Shown one piece after another: positions 17,437 to 25,232 of a stretch of 38,912 nucleotides of DNA. The number at the start of each line of letters is the position of its first letter. The stretch's first letter is position 1. Origin of the DNA: DATGZX01 sp035296965 (lineage in GTDB: Bacteria > Planctomycetota > Planctomycetia > Gemmatales > Gemmataceae); NCBI GenBank assembly GCA_035296965.1, contig DATGZX010000106.1:1-38912 (forward strand), given 5' to 3'. The notes below the pieces were generated by a model. It was not told the origin of the DNA, did not search any database, and was given only the letters and a program-made list of their open reading frames with translations. A program made the translations under genes and the position numbers.

Positions 17437-19038
17437 TCAAAGTTTCGCCTTGCTGGCGTATGCCTGCATTGCGGCTTCGACCTTAGCGAAGGCTTGTTGG
17501 AGCATCGGGTCTTCAGGCGGCTCCGTTGCGAAGATGGCGGTCAAGCCCGGACGCACGAGGCGGGCATAGCTCCGCGTGAAGAACAGTGCCACTCGTAAGC
17601 CGCGCTCGGTCACTTGGTGGCGGTGCGTTGCTGCTTGCCGCACGATCAAGCCATGCAAGCGGAGCCGCCGCAACTGGTACGTCATCTGCCCCAGGGTGCA
17701 TGAAGCCGGGTCTTGCCCGCGCAGTCGTGCCAGGTGCACGCGCAACTCTTGGTTGCGAAAACCCATGGGCAGCAGACGGAACAGCAGCAGGAGCTGGAAC
17801 AGCAACATCACCAACTCGTTACCGTACGGTAAGGCCGAAGCACGTTGGCCATCAACCTGACACGGCGACGTCACTTCGCGAAACACGTCCTCGCCAATAC
17901 GGCAGTCCTGGCTGGCTCGTTGGACGTCCAGAAGACGTCGGTTGGCGGTGAAGCCAAGCTCCCGTAAAGCCGGGAGATTCTCCAGCCGGCGGCCGATGCC
18001 GAAGTCGTAGGTGTCGTTGATGGTCGTTTCCGTGCGTAAGGCTTGTCCTTCCTTGAAGTATTGCTTGATCCGGCTCGACTTGTAGTCGACATAGAGCGAG
18101 GGGAGAACGCCCTCCGTGATCACGCGCGTGCGAAACCGGCCCGGCGTGCGTTTGCTGACGCGCCGCTCGAAGATCAGTTGCACGTTGTCGGGTCGTCCCA
18201 GGTCAAGGTTCTCGCGGATAACTTCCTCGAAGAAGATGCGTCCCGCCACCGGACGGTCCAGCAGCTGCGTCCGCGCGAACTCCGCCTGGATGATGGACAG
18301 GTCGTAGCGGAAGCCGGCGGCGCGATCCTGGGCCATGAACGGGTGGGGCAAACGTGCCAGCCACTTGCGCAGCAGTGCGTCGATCTTGCTAGCGCTGAGG
18401 CCGTCGGCGATTGCCTGCAAGCGTTGGGGGTTGGCGCAACTGCGGATGCCGTTGTCCAGCGCCTCGAAGGCGATGCCTGCCTTGGTCAGTTGCCGCTTGA
18501 CGTATTCATGACCGTTGATGCACAGCTTGGCCCCATACGGAAAGTAGGAGCTGAACTTCAGGAAGAATGGTCCGAAGTCGTCGTCGAGACCGTAAAAGTA
18601 GTATTGATTCACCATCGCGGTGCTGCTCACCAGCCAGGGATAAGTTTGTCCCGTGGTGGTGTTGACGCGTCCTTCGGTGCGGAAGGTGCGCGCCTTTTCC
18701 TGAGCCTTGCCGATGAAAACGATGCCTTCGCCGCCCGAATGCTTGGAGCGATACTGGGCGGCAACCTCTTCTTTGCGTTGCTTACGCCCAAAGGAGATGA
18801 GGGGAACTGCCTTCTGTTTGGCGTACGCTTCAATGCCGCCGACGAACGCCTGGGTCATCCCCGCGAAACAGCGCGAGGACAGAGCGCCTTGCCCGCGTTG
18901 CTCACGCAGGAATTGGAAGACATGTCGTTCCAATTGCAACTTGGGCTGGTAGACGTTGAGGTACAGGCGGTCGATGGCCTCAACCTCCAGAGTCACATGC
19001 TGGTTGATGGCTTCGGCGACAGTACGCGGTAGACTCAT
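17437..19038 (-). CDS. Conserved protein of unknown function, 533 residues, with C-terminal winged-helix-like region
   Basis: I recognise the sequence type from hypothetical proteins in distant phyla (segments such as TLEVEAIDRLYLNVYQPKL, YFYGLDDDFGPFFLKF, KLCINGHE, RLLDVQRAS), but know of no established function. Residues about 445-480 (LGQMTYQLRRLRLHGLI, then THRHQVTERG) look like a winged helix, which explains why relatives may be labelled transcriptional regulators. The central part holds many invariant-looking acidic, Trp and Tyr residues (FFEEVIREN, ETTINDTYDFGIG) that suggest a catalytic or nucleic-acid role. GGAG precedes the ATG by six bases, but is paired within the hairpin element at 19043-19138. 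It is downstream of an HU gene on the same strand. Confidence 0.88.
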   Translation of the reverse strand: MSLPRTVAEAINQHVTLEVEAIDRLYLNVYQPKLQLERHVFQFLREQRGQGALSSRCFAGMTQAFVGGIEAYAKQKAVPLISFGRKQRKEEVAAQYRSKHSGGEGIVFIGKAQEKARTFRTEGRVNTTTGQTYPWLVSSTAMVNQYYFYGLDDDFGPFFLKFSSYFPYGAKLCINGHEYVKRQLTKAGIAFEALDNGIRSCANPQRLQAIADGLSASKIDALLRKWLARLPHPFMAQDRAAGFRYDLSIIQAEFARTQLLDRPVAGRIFFEEVIRENLDLGRPDNVQLIFERRVSKRTPGRFRTRVITEGVLPSLYVDYKSSRIKQYFKEGQALRTETTINDTYDFGIGRRLENLPALRELGFTANRRLLDVQRASQDCRIGEDVFREVTSPCQVDGQRASALPYGNELVMLLFQLLLLFRLLPMGFRNQELRVHLARLRGQDPASCTLGQMTYQLRRLRLHGLIVRQAATHRHQVTERGLRVALFFTRSYARLVRPGLTAIFATEPPEDPMLQQAFAKVEAAMQAYASKAKL

Positions 19039-19042
19039 GGCT

Positions 19043-19138
19043 GGCTCCGGTCGTCCAAGGCCCGTCGGGCCACCAACCGCTTCGCGGTTTCATGCACAGA
19101 AGGTGACAACCTTCTGTTTTATTGGCGCGGCCGGAGCC
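19043..19138. promoter_or_regulatory. Multi-hairpin element covering the start region of the 533-residue gene
   Basis: An eight-base closing helix, GGCTCCGG (19043-19050) with CCGGAGCC (19131-19138), encloses three hairpins: GGCCC/GGGCC with a 3-base loop (19059-19071), AACCGC/GCGGTT with loop TTC (19075-19089), and a 9-bp stem ACAGAAGGT/ACCTTCTGT with a 4-base loop (19096-19117). As minus-strand RNA it would form the leader of the downstream gene and bury its GGAG ribosome site, five bases from the ATG. As plus-strand RNA, the closing helix extends to 12 pairs with two G-U pairs. It may be a leader RNA, the end of a mobile element, or both. Confidence 0.6.
19096..19123 (+). terminator. Possible rho-independent terminator (plus strand)
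   Basis: A perfect 9-bp stem with a GACA loop is followed directly by TTTTATT on the plus strand. It has the shape of an intrinsic terminator for rightward transcription, yet no rightward gene ends here. It would stop antisense transcription coming through the 533-residue gene, or act only as part of the larger structure. Confidence 0.4.
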
Positions 19139-19160
19139 GACTTGTCCCCGCAGGTAGTCG

Positions 19161-19499
19161 TCATGCGTCAGTTGGTTTGAGGCGAAGCCTCGCTAGGCTC
19201 TTCAAAGGATAGGCCTTCACGACGGTGCGTGCCGGCTTGGCCTTAATCATCATCGGCTCGCCCGTCGCCGGATTGCGAACCTGGCGTGCTGGCGTCGCAC
19301 TCTTGTGCACGCGTTTAATCTTCAGCAGGCCGGGAAGCCCCACGATGCCCGGTCCCTTTTTCCCAAGATCACGGCGGATGAACTTGCTGAGTTCATCGAA
19401 GACAGCCGCAATCTGCTTACGCGACAGTCCTGTCGCTTCCTCAAGCGTCTGATACATTGCGGACTTCGTTGCGGGCTTGGGTGCTGTGTTGCCAGCCAT
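19161..19499 (-). CDS. HU/IHF family DNA-binding protein
   Basis: A 112-residue histone-like protein from the ATG at 19499, preceded by GGAGGG eight bases away; the upstream in-frame codons to 19592 look non-coding. The helical dimerisation part is LSRKQIAAVFDELSKFI. The beta-arm contains the signature RNPATGEPMMIKAK, where Pro normally intercalates in DNA. The N-terminus has a Lys/Ala-rich extension (GNTAPKPATK), common in planctomycete members. It lies between the frameshifted small gene and the 533-residue gene on one strand. It probably bends and compacts DNA. Confidence 0.93.
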   Translation of the reverse strand: MAGNTAPKPATKSAMYQTLEEATGLSRKQIAAVFDELSKFIRRDLGKKGPGIVGLPGLLKIKRVHKSATPARQVRNPATGEPMMIKAKPARTVVKAYPLKSLARLRLKPTDA

Positions 19500-19592
19500 G
19501 GAAATCCCTCCAGGAAGTCGAGTTGGACAAACCAAAATGCCCACGATGAGTGGGAAGTTAGGGATCGCGTGCATGGTTGTCAAATTGCACAT

Positions 19593-19944
19593 CTATTCCG
19601 CCTGGTAGCGCTCCCAAAGGGTTTCTTCATCGGCGTACTCGATCTCAGCGATCACCTTGCCATTCTTCTCGATCTGATAAGTAACGTGCGCGTCTGCCCA
19701 CGTCCCACGATGCGTTGCCCTGGTTGAGAAGCCTGGCAATCTTCTCGGCCGTGTATTTCGGATCGACAACCCGAAGGCGGATGGCGACCTCTCTCACCCT
19801 CGCGCGTAAGGCTATGGTGAGAGGCCTTTCGTTAGTAATGGCGTTGTGAGTGCCATTGGTGCTGCGCGCCGTCGCTGCTGCTGCGTTGGCGAGCAATGCC
19901 ACGATAGCCTTTTGGTCAGCAACTCCATTCATCTTGTTCGCCAT
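19593..19944 (-). pseudogene. Small conserved protein gene, apparently frameshifted
   Basis: From the ATG at 19944 (GGAAGGG upstream) the reading frame encodes MANKMNG and continues to IARLLNQGN, then loses protein-like character. In the other frame, from about 19726 downward, the reading THRGTWADAHVTYQIEKN continues to EEETLWERYQAE-like acidic residues and stops at 19593-19595. The two halves join naturally at 19705-19726 if one base is added or lost. Without the shift, the ORF ends at 19645 with a basic tail. This is a real frameshift or a sequence error. Function is unknown; the C-terminal part looks like a short beta-strand/helix domain. Confidence 0.55.
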
Positions 19945-20341
19945 TGGGGTGCCCTTCCAAAGCAAGCCTGATCGGAACTGTCGAGAGCAGAGTAACCGCT
20001 TTCCGAACCGGTCGCAAGTACCACAGGCGAGCGTGCCCCTTGCGATTCAGCCCATGGCCTCGTGAGCATAGGCATGTTGGGTGCGCAGGGCTTGGACCAG
20101 GGCCGGCTGTTCTCACTATGATGAAGTCTGGGGAATCGCGCAATGAATTCTCGGGATTTCCCCCTGAGCCAGGGTCGGTGCGGTGGCCAACCTCGTTGGG
20201 CGACGATGGCTTTGCAAACAGGAAAGCAGGTGTTCCTCTAGCCTTGGCTCCTTCAGAGGGAGAGAGAGGCTTCCGCGTGGGCACCGGTCGTGTTAACGTG
20301 AGCAAAGACGCCGATTATTATCTCTCTCGCGAGGCGCCGCC
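19945..20341. other. Intergenic region without recognisable gene
   Basis: The stretch lies between the leftward small gene and the rightward PSD1 gene, so promoters in both directions are expected. I saw no convincing promoter pair, structured RNA or coding frame. The short ORFs over it lack family features. Confidence 0.5.
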
Positions 20342-22894
20342 GTGGTATTGAGATCAAGTTGTTCTTTGGAAAGCCTCATCGACAGCGGATGCACCCTGGT
20401 TTTCGCGGGATTTTACGTCGTCCTTATGACCCATCCGGCGGCTGCCCAATCGTTTACCGCGCGGCCGCAGTCAAAGGTTCAGTTCAACCGAGACATCCTT
20501 CCAATTCTCTCCGACAACTGCTTCCGTTGCCACGGTCCTGACCCCAAGGCGCGTAAAGCAAAGCTTCGGCTCGATACGAAAGAGGGAGCCATGCGTCTGC
20601 GAGAGCCAGTCATCGTGCCGGGCAGTAGTGCTCAGAGCGAATTGGCCAGACGGATCACGCGCAAGGAGGCAACCGAGGTGATGCCTCCGCCAAAGTCCGA
20701 TCGCAAGCTCACACCCCGGCAGATTGCCACTTTGAAACAGTGGATCGACGAGGGCGCCGAGTGGGGAAAGCACTGGGCATTTGAAGGCTTGCACCGGCCG
20801 GCGCTGCCGCACGTTCGAAATCAAGGCTGGCCTAAGAATCCAATCGATCATTTTGTTCTGGCACGACTCGAACAGGAAGGATTGAGCCCATCCCAGGAGG
20901 CAACGCGTGCCAGCCTGATTCGCCGCGTTTCGCTGGATCTCACTGGTCTGCCGCCGACTCCAGCGGAGGTAGACGCTTTCGTCAGCGACTTCTCCCCCAA
21001 TGCTTACGAGAAGGTCGTAGATCGTCTTCTTGCCTCGCCGCGTTACGGCGAACGCATGGCGTGGGAGTGGCTGGAGGCCGCCCGCTACGCCGATTCCAAC
21101 GGCTATCAGGGCGATGGCGAGCGGACGATGTGGCCGTGGCGCGATTGGGTGATAACGGCATACAACCACAACCTGCCTTTTGATCGGTTCACGGCTTGGC
21201 AGCTTGCCGGTGACTTGTGCGCCAGCTCGACTCCTGAGCAAAAACTAGCGACAGGTTTTTGCCGCAACCACATGATCAATGGCGAGGGCGGCCGCATTCC
21301 CGACGAGAATCGCGTGGACTACGTCATGGACATGGCCGAAACCACCGGCACTATTTGGCTTGGGTTGACATTCAACTGCTGCCGCTGCCATGACCACAAA
21401 TTCGACCCTCTCACCCAACGCGAGTACTATTCGCTGTTTGCTTTCTTCAACCAAACTCCGGTTACGGGAGAGGGCGACAACCCGCAGACCAAACCGGCTC
21501 TGGAGCTGGCAACGAAGTCTGAAACAGCAAGGCTCGAGGAGTTGACGCGCGCGACATCGCTCGCCGCCAAGGACGTGGCCGAGCTGGAGCTTAAGCTTTT
21601 CCCACGCCCGCCAGGCAAGCCGGTTTCCGATGCACCCAGTGTCGCGAGCCTCAAGGCTGAAATCCTCGCGTTACTCAAAATCCCGGCGGATAAACGAACG
21701 CGAAGCCAACTGAGCCAATTGGAAAGCAATTGGGGATCCGCTCAGCCGGGCTACGCAGCGAAGCTCAAGAAACTTCACGCCGCAGTGGATGCTCAAGGCA
21801 GTTTTAGTCGTTCCATCCCGCGCGTCATGGTGATGGAGGACCTGCCGAAAGCGCGCGACACCTTTGTCCTCGTCAAAGGCATCTACAACAAGCCGGCGGA
21901 GAAAGTGAGCGCAGCCGTGCCCGCCATCCTGCCCCCGTTTCCAGCGGACGCCCCCCGAAACCGTCTGGGTCTGGCGCGCTGGCTCGTTTCACCAGACAAC
22001 CCGCTTACGGCCCGCGTAACCGTCAACCGCTGCTGGCAGCAGTTCTTCGGCACGGGCTTGGTGAAGACGCCGGAAGATTTCGGAGTGCAGGGAGAGAGGC
22101 CGTCGCATCCGGATCTGCTCGATTGGCTGGCAACCGATTTCGTCAGCAGTGGCTGGGATGTGAAGGCGCTGCACAAGCGGATTGCGATGAGTGCGACCTA
22201 CCGGCAATCATCCCGGACGACACCGGCACTGACTGAACGAGACCCGCAGAACCGGCGGTTGGCGCGTGGTCCGCGGTACCGGCTGCCGTCTTGGATGATT
22301 CGCGACCAGGCTCTCGCCGCGAGTGGCCTTCGTGTCGAAAAAATCGGGGGCAAGCCTGTGAAACCTTACCAACCTGCCGGTATTTGGGAGGAAGCTACCT
22401 TTGGGATAAAGCGTTATGAGCAGGACAAAGGTGCAGCACTGTACCGCCGCAGCATCTATACCTTCTGGCGGCGCATCGTGGGACCGACAATGTTGTTCGA
22501 TGTGTCCCCGCGGCAAACCTGTGTTGTGAAGCCTACACGCACAAACACGCCGCTCCAGGCGCTGACCACACTCAACGACGTCGGCTACGTGGAAGCCGCA
22601 CGCGCCCTTGCCGAAAGAGTGCTCAAAACCGCGGGCGCTGCGCCCGAAGCTCGCGTTGAACTAGCCTTTAGACTCGTGCTGGCACGGCAGCCCACCGCGG
22701 AGGAACGACAAGTTCTGTTGGACAGCGTGCGTCGATTGCAGCGCGAATTTGGGGCGAACACTGCGGATGCGAAAAAATTGTTGCAGACAGGTGACTCGAA
22801 GCGCGACGAAACCCTCGATCCCGTCGAACACGCAGCATATACGGCTCTTTGCAGCGCGATTCTGAACACCGACGAAGCCTTGTCGAAGGAGTAG
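20342..22894 (+). CDS. PSD1 and planctomycete cytochrome C domain-containing protein (DUF1549/DUF1553)
   Basis: 850-residue exported protein typical of planctomycetes. A GTG start with GAGG seven bases upstream leads to a signal peptide (LVFAGFYVVLMTHPAAA, cut near AAAQ). An N-terminal planctomycete cytochrome c-type domain carries CxxCH (C60, C63, H64) and LRLDTKEGAM. The PSD/DUF1549 region follows (DRLLASPRYGERMAWEWLEAAR); a second CxxCH occurs in CCRCHDHKFDP. DUF1553 fills the C-terminal part (NPLTARVTVNRCWQQFFG, DLLDWLATDF, TNTPLQALTTLND). Its stop is three bases from the DUF1501 start. The pair is a known planctomycete gene couple; its function is not established, though heme binding is expected. 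Confidence 0.96.
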   Translation: MVLRSSCSLESLIDSGCTLVFAGFYVVLMTHPAAAQSFTARPQSKVQFNRDILPILSDNCFRCHGPDPKARKAKLRLDTKEGAMRLREPVIVPGSSAQSELARRITRKEATEVMPPPKSDRKLTPRQIATLKQWIDEGAEWGKHWAFEGLHRPALPHVRNQGWPKNPIDHFVLARLEQEGLSPSQEATRASLIRRVSLDLTGLPPTPAEVDAFVSDFSPNAYEKVVDRLLASPRYGERMAWEWLEAARYADSNGYQGDGERTMWPWRDWVITAYNHNLPFDRFTAWQLAGDLCASSTPEQKLATGFCRNHMINGEGGRIPDENRVDYVMDMAETTGTIWLGLTFNCCRCHDHKFDPLTQREYYSLFAFFNQTPVTGEGDNPQTKPALELATKSETARLEELTRATSLAAKDVAELELKLFPRPPGKPVSDAPSVASLKAEILALLKIPADKRTRSQLSQLESNWGSAQPGYAAKLKKLHAAVDAQGSFSRSIPRVMVMEDLPKARDTFVLVKGIYNKPAEKVSAAVPAILPPFPADAPRNRLGLARWLVSPDNPLTARVTVNRCWQQFFGTGLVKTPEDFGVQGERPSHPDLLDWLATDFVSSGWDVKALHKRIAMSATYRQSSRTTPALTERDPQNRRLARGPRYRLPSWMIRDQALAASGLRVEKIGGKPVKPYQPAGIWEEATFGIKRYEQDKGAALYRRSIYTFWRRIVGPTMLFDVSPRQTCVVKPTRTNTPLQALTTLNDVGYVEAARALAERVLKTAGAAPEARVELAFRLVLARQPTAEERQVLLDSVRRLQREFGANTADAKKLLQTGDSKRDETLDPVEHAAYTALCSAILNTDEALSKE

Positions 22895-22897
22895 ATT

Positions 22898-24376
22898 GTG
22901 GATCCCTTGCGCGAGAACCGTCTCCAAGTGACACGCCGTGAGTTTTTCGGCCGTAGCGCTTGCGGTATCGGCACGGCTGCGCTGGCATGCTTGTTGAAGG
23001 GCGCAGGTAGCGTTTGTGGCGCCGTTGCCGAGGGCGCCAATGGAAGCCGTTTCGGCGGACTCGCCGGCTTACCCCACTTCCCAGCGAAAGCCAAGAACGT
23101 CATCTACCTGTTTCAGAACGGCGCTCCCACACACGTTGAGTTGTACGACCATAAGCCCAAGCTTACTGCCATGCACGGCCAACCTGTGCCGGACGCTTAT
23201 CTCGGTGACAAGCGTTTCAGTACGATGACCGGGGCGGCCAAGGGTAAGTTGCTCCTCGGAGCCATCTCCAAGTTCAAGCAGCATGGCCAGAGCGGCGCCT
23301 GGGTCAGCGACCTGTTGCCGCACATCGCCTCGGTAGCGGATGAGATCTGCTTCATCAAAAGTATGCACACGGAGGCCGTGAACCATGCACCGGCTATCAC
23401 CTTCCTCCTGACAGGCGCACAGCTTCCAGGCCGGCCGACGATGGGCGCCTGGCTCACTTACGGCTTGGGCAGCACCACGCAGGATCTCCCGGCTTTCGTC
23501 GTGATGACCTCGGTCAGCAAGGGCAGCACTTGCGGCCAGATCTTTTACGACTTCTACTGGGGTTCCGGTTTCCTTCCCTCACGCTATCAAGGAGTCAAGT
23601 TCCGCGGCAGCGGCGATCCGGTCCTCTATCTCAAGGATCCCGACGGCATCAGCCGGTCCATTCGGCGCGGACTGCTCGACGATATCGCCAAGCTCAATGA
23701 GCTCAAGCTGCGCGATTTTGGCGATCCGGAAATCGCCACCCGGATCGCACAATACGAGATGGCGTACAAAATGCAGATGAGCGTGCCTGAATTGACCGAC
23801 CTCTCCAAGGAGCCGGCGACGATACTGGATTTGTATGGGCCAGGCGTTAAGCAACCCGGAACCTTCGCTTACAACTGCCTGATGGCACGGCGGCTCGTCG
23901 AGCGCGGCGTCCGCTTCGTGCAGCTCATGCACGCGGGCTGGGATCAACATAGCAGCCTTACGACAGAGTTGTACAACCAGTGCCGCGACACCGACCAACC
24001 CTCGGCAGCCCTCCTGAAGGACCTCAAACAGCGCGGCCTGCTCGATGAGACCCTGTTGATCTGGGGCGGCGAGTTCGGCCGCACTCCGTTCATCCAGGGC
24101 AACATTGAGGATCGTGTTCACTGGGGCCGCGATCATCACCCTTATGCATTCAGTCTTTGGATGGCCGGCGCTGGAGTCAAGCCGGGGATTACTTATGGCG
24201 AATCCGACGACCTCGCCATGAACGTTGTGAAGGACCCAGTCCATGTGCACGATTTTCAGGCTACCATCCTGCACTTATTGGGCATCGACCACAAGAGACT
24301 CACTTATCGCTTCCAAGGAAGGGATTTTCGTCTGACAGATGTGCACGGCGAGCCGGTGAAAGCAATCCTGGCATAA
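22898..24376 (+). CDS. DUF1501 domain-containing protein, Tat-exported
   Basis: 492-residue protein of the alkaline-phosphatase/sulfatase-like superfamily, partner of PSD1 proteins. It starts at GTG 22898, with AAGGAG six bases upstream inside the preceding gene, showing tight coupling. The Tat signal is VTRREFFGRSA followed by an Ala-rich segment. Family segments include YLFQNGAPTHVELYDHKP, HTEAVNHAPAITFLLTG, RRLVERGVRFVQLMHAGWD, LIWGGEFGRTPF and GRDHHPYAFSLWMAGAG, the last two containing conserved metal-type Asp/His/Glu residues. The gene is complete. The enzymatic role is unproven for the family. Confidence 0.96.
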   Translation: MDPLRENRLQVTRREFFGRSACGIGTAALACLLKGAGSVCGAVAEGANGSRFGGLAGLPHFPAKAKNVIYLFQNGAPTHVELYDHKPKLTAMHGQPVPDAYLGDKRFSTMTGAAKGKLLLGAISKFKQHGQSGAWVSDLLPHIASVADEICFIKSMHTEAVNHAPAITFLLTGAQLPGRPTMGAWLTYGLGSTTQDLPAFVVMTSVSKGSTCGQIFYDFYWGSGFLPSRYQGVKFRGSGDPVLYLKDPDGISRSIRRGLLDDIAKLNELKLRDFGDPEIATRIAQYEMAYKMQMSVPELTDLSKEPATILDLYGPGVKQPGTFAYNCLMARRLVERGVRFVQLMHAGWDQHSSLTTELYNQCRDTDQPSAALLKDLKQRGLLDETLLIWGGEFGRTPFIQGNIEDRVHWGRDHHPYAFSLWMAGAGVKPGITYGESDDLAMNVVKDPVHVHDFQATILHLLGIDHKRLTYRFQGRDFRLTDVHGEPVKAILA

Positions 24377-24504
24377 ATAATGGCTACAACCCGAGAACCA
24401 AGCACAAGAGCCGTTCGAACAGCCGTTGCCGCAGGAGCCTCTTCAGCGGCACGAGGATACATTGCGAAAGCAAGCCAACGCCATAGCGCAGCTACCGGGG
24501 ACCG

Positions 24505-24812
24505 CCGGCAATACCAAATTCGCCGCCGTGTTAGCGACCCAGCCTACCCCGCGGTCCAAACGACTCGAAAGGCTATCACTTACAAACCGTGCGTTGCCCA
24601 TGCCACCGGCCAAATGAGCCATGTCGGTACGCTGACCGGCCCGGCCGAAGAGCCGAGCAAGGAACTGGCCGAGGCCAGCTTCTTTCTCATAAACTTACTG
24701 TTTTGCAAAACAGTAAGTTCGATCTGACGCAGCCTTGCCCGGGAAGAGTCGGCCCAGGCCGGGCGTGTTCAAAATGTCCCTGGCACTGTCTCGATAAGGC
24801 TGCAAACCGATA
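24505..24812 (+). mobile_element. Degenerate repeat element, copy B
   Basis: Homologous by eye to 4769-5075 in inverted orientation, on both sides of the palindrome. Shared blocks are TTCGCCGC, AAGGAACTGGCCGAGGCC before the palindrome and CTGACGCAG, CTCGATAAGGCTGCAAACC after it. The left half encodes FAAVLATQP and LTGPAEEPSKELAEA in different frames, as in copy A. The elements do not contain a complete transposase or recombinase frame, so they are non-autonomous or decayed. Confidence 0.6.
24692..24719. repeat. Dispersed palindrome, copy 3
   Basis: Perfect 28-base palindrome, half-site AACTTACTGTTTTG. The inner 26 bases are identical to copy 1. Read in frame it encodes NLLFCKTVS on both strands, which is why unrelated ORFs here and at 37-504 end with the same residues. 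Confidence 0.88.
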
Positions 24813-24915
24813 GCGTAGTCGGTCGAGGGCAAAGATGAACCGCCGCCTGGAGGGGACGACGGCTTCCCGAAACGAACTGAAAAGCCTTTCTGTTGCGATC
24901 GCCAGCACCACGGCA

Positions 24916-25206
24916 TTACGACACCGCTCTCAACAGATCGTAAGTTGAAGGGCATCGGCGCAGCAGCTTTTGCACAACCCCCAAGCTCTTGGCGGCCGTG
25001 AGGTAACGCTGATGAGCCCGATCCAGTCGTTTCTGAGCAGCGTCCGTCGATGCTGCCGAACCAGGTTGGCTAAGGAGCTGACTGGCGGCATCCTGCTCAT
25101 AGTAATTGACTCCGAACCAGCAGATGGCAATTCTGTCGATCAACAAGTACTCCAACTCGGAGCTTGCCCTCGCTCTAACACCGGTGTGTCGGACCTGAGC
25201 ACGCAT
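24916..25206 (-). CDS. Small hypothetical protein, possibly a gene fragment
   Basis: About 96 residues from an ATG at 25206. The part LEYLLIDRIAICWFGVNYYEQDA, then AQKRLDRAHQRYLTAAKSLGVVQKLLRR, forms two helices separated by a Ser/Ala-rich linker. I associate this pattern (ER/YLLI-R-x-C-W then RLDRAHRRYLxA) with small planctomycete proteins of unknown function often near mobile DNA; that is from memory, not a search. The upstream part is less well formed. It lies next to the decayed repeat copy B and may be a remnant. Confidence 0.45.
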   Translation of the reverse strand: MRAQVRHTGVRARASSELEYLLIDRIAICWFGVNYYEQDAASQLLSQPGSAASTDAAQKRLDRAHQRYLTAAKSLGVVQKLLRRCPSTYDLLRAVS

Positions 25207-25232
25207 GGCTCCAGGGTGTGCTACCGAAAGCT

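Larger units (their letters stand above)
24377..24915. other. Decayed intergenic DNA with repeat element
   Basis: No intact gene is seen. The region carries the second copy of the degenerate element (24505-24812) with its palindrome. Flanking frames on both strands contain short protein-like runs (FAAVLATQPTPRSKRL, KELAEA) broken by stops and frame changes. Confidence 0.6.

Noticed and set aside
18043..19032. 329-codon plus-strand ORF opposite the 533-residue gene
   Set aside because: It is antisense to a strongly protein-like gene and has shadow-type composition without domain features.
19043..19138. tRNA or integron attC site
   Set aside because: The three-hairpin shape recalls a cloverleaf, but no T-arm sequence, anticodon arm or attC R-boxes are present.
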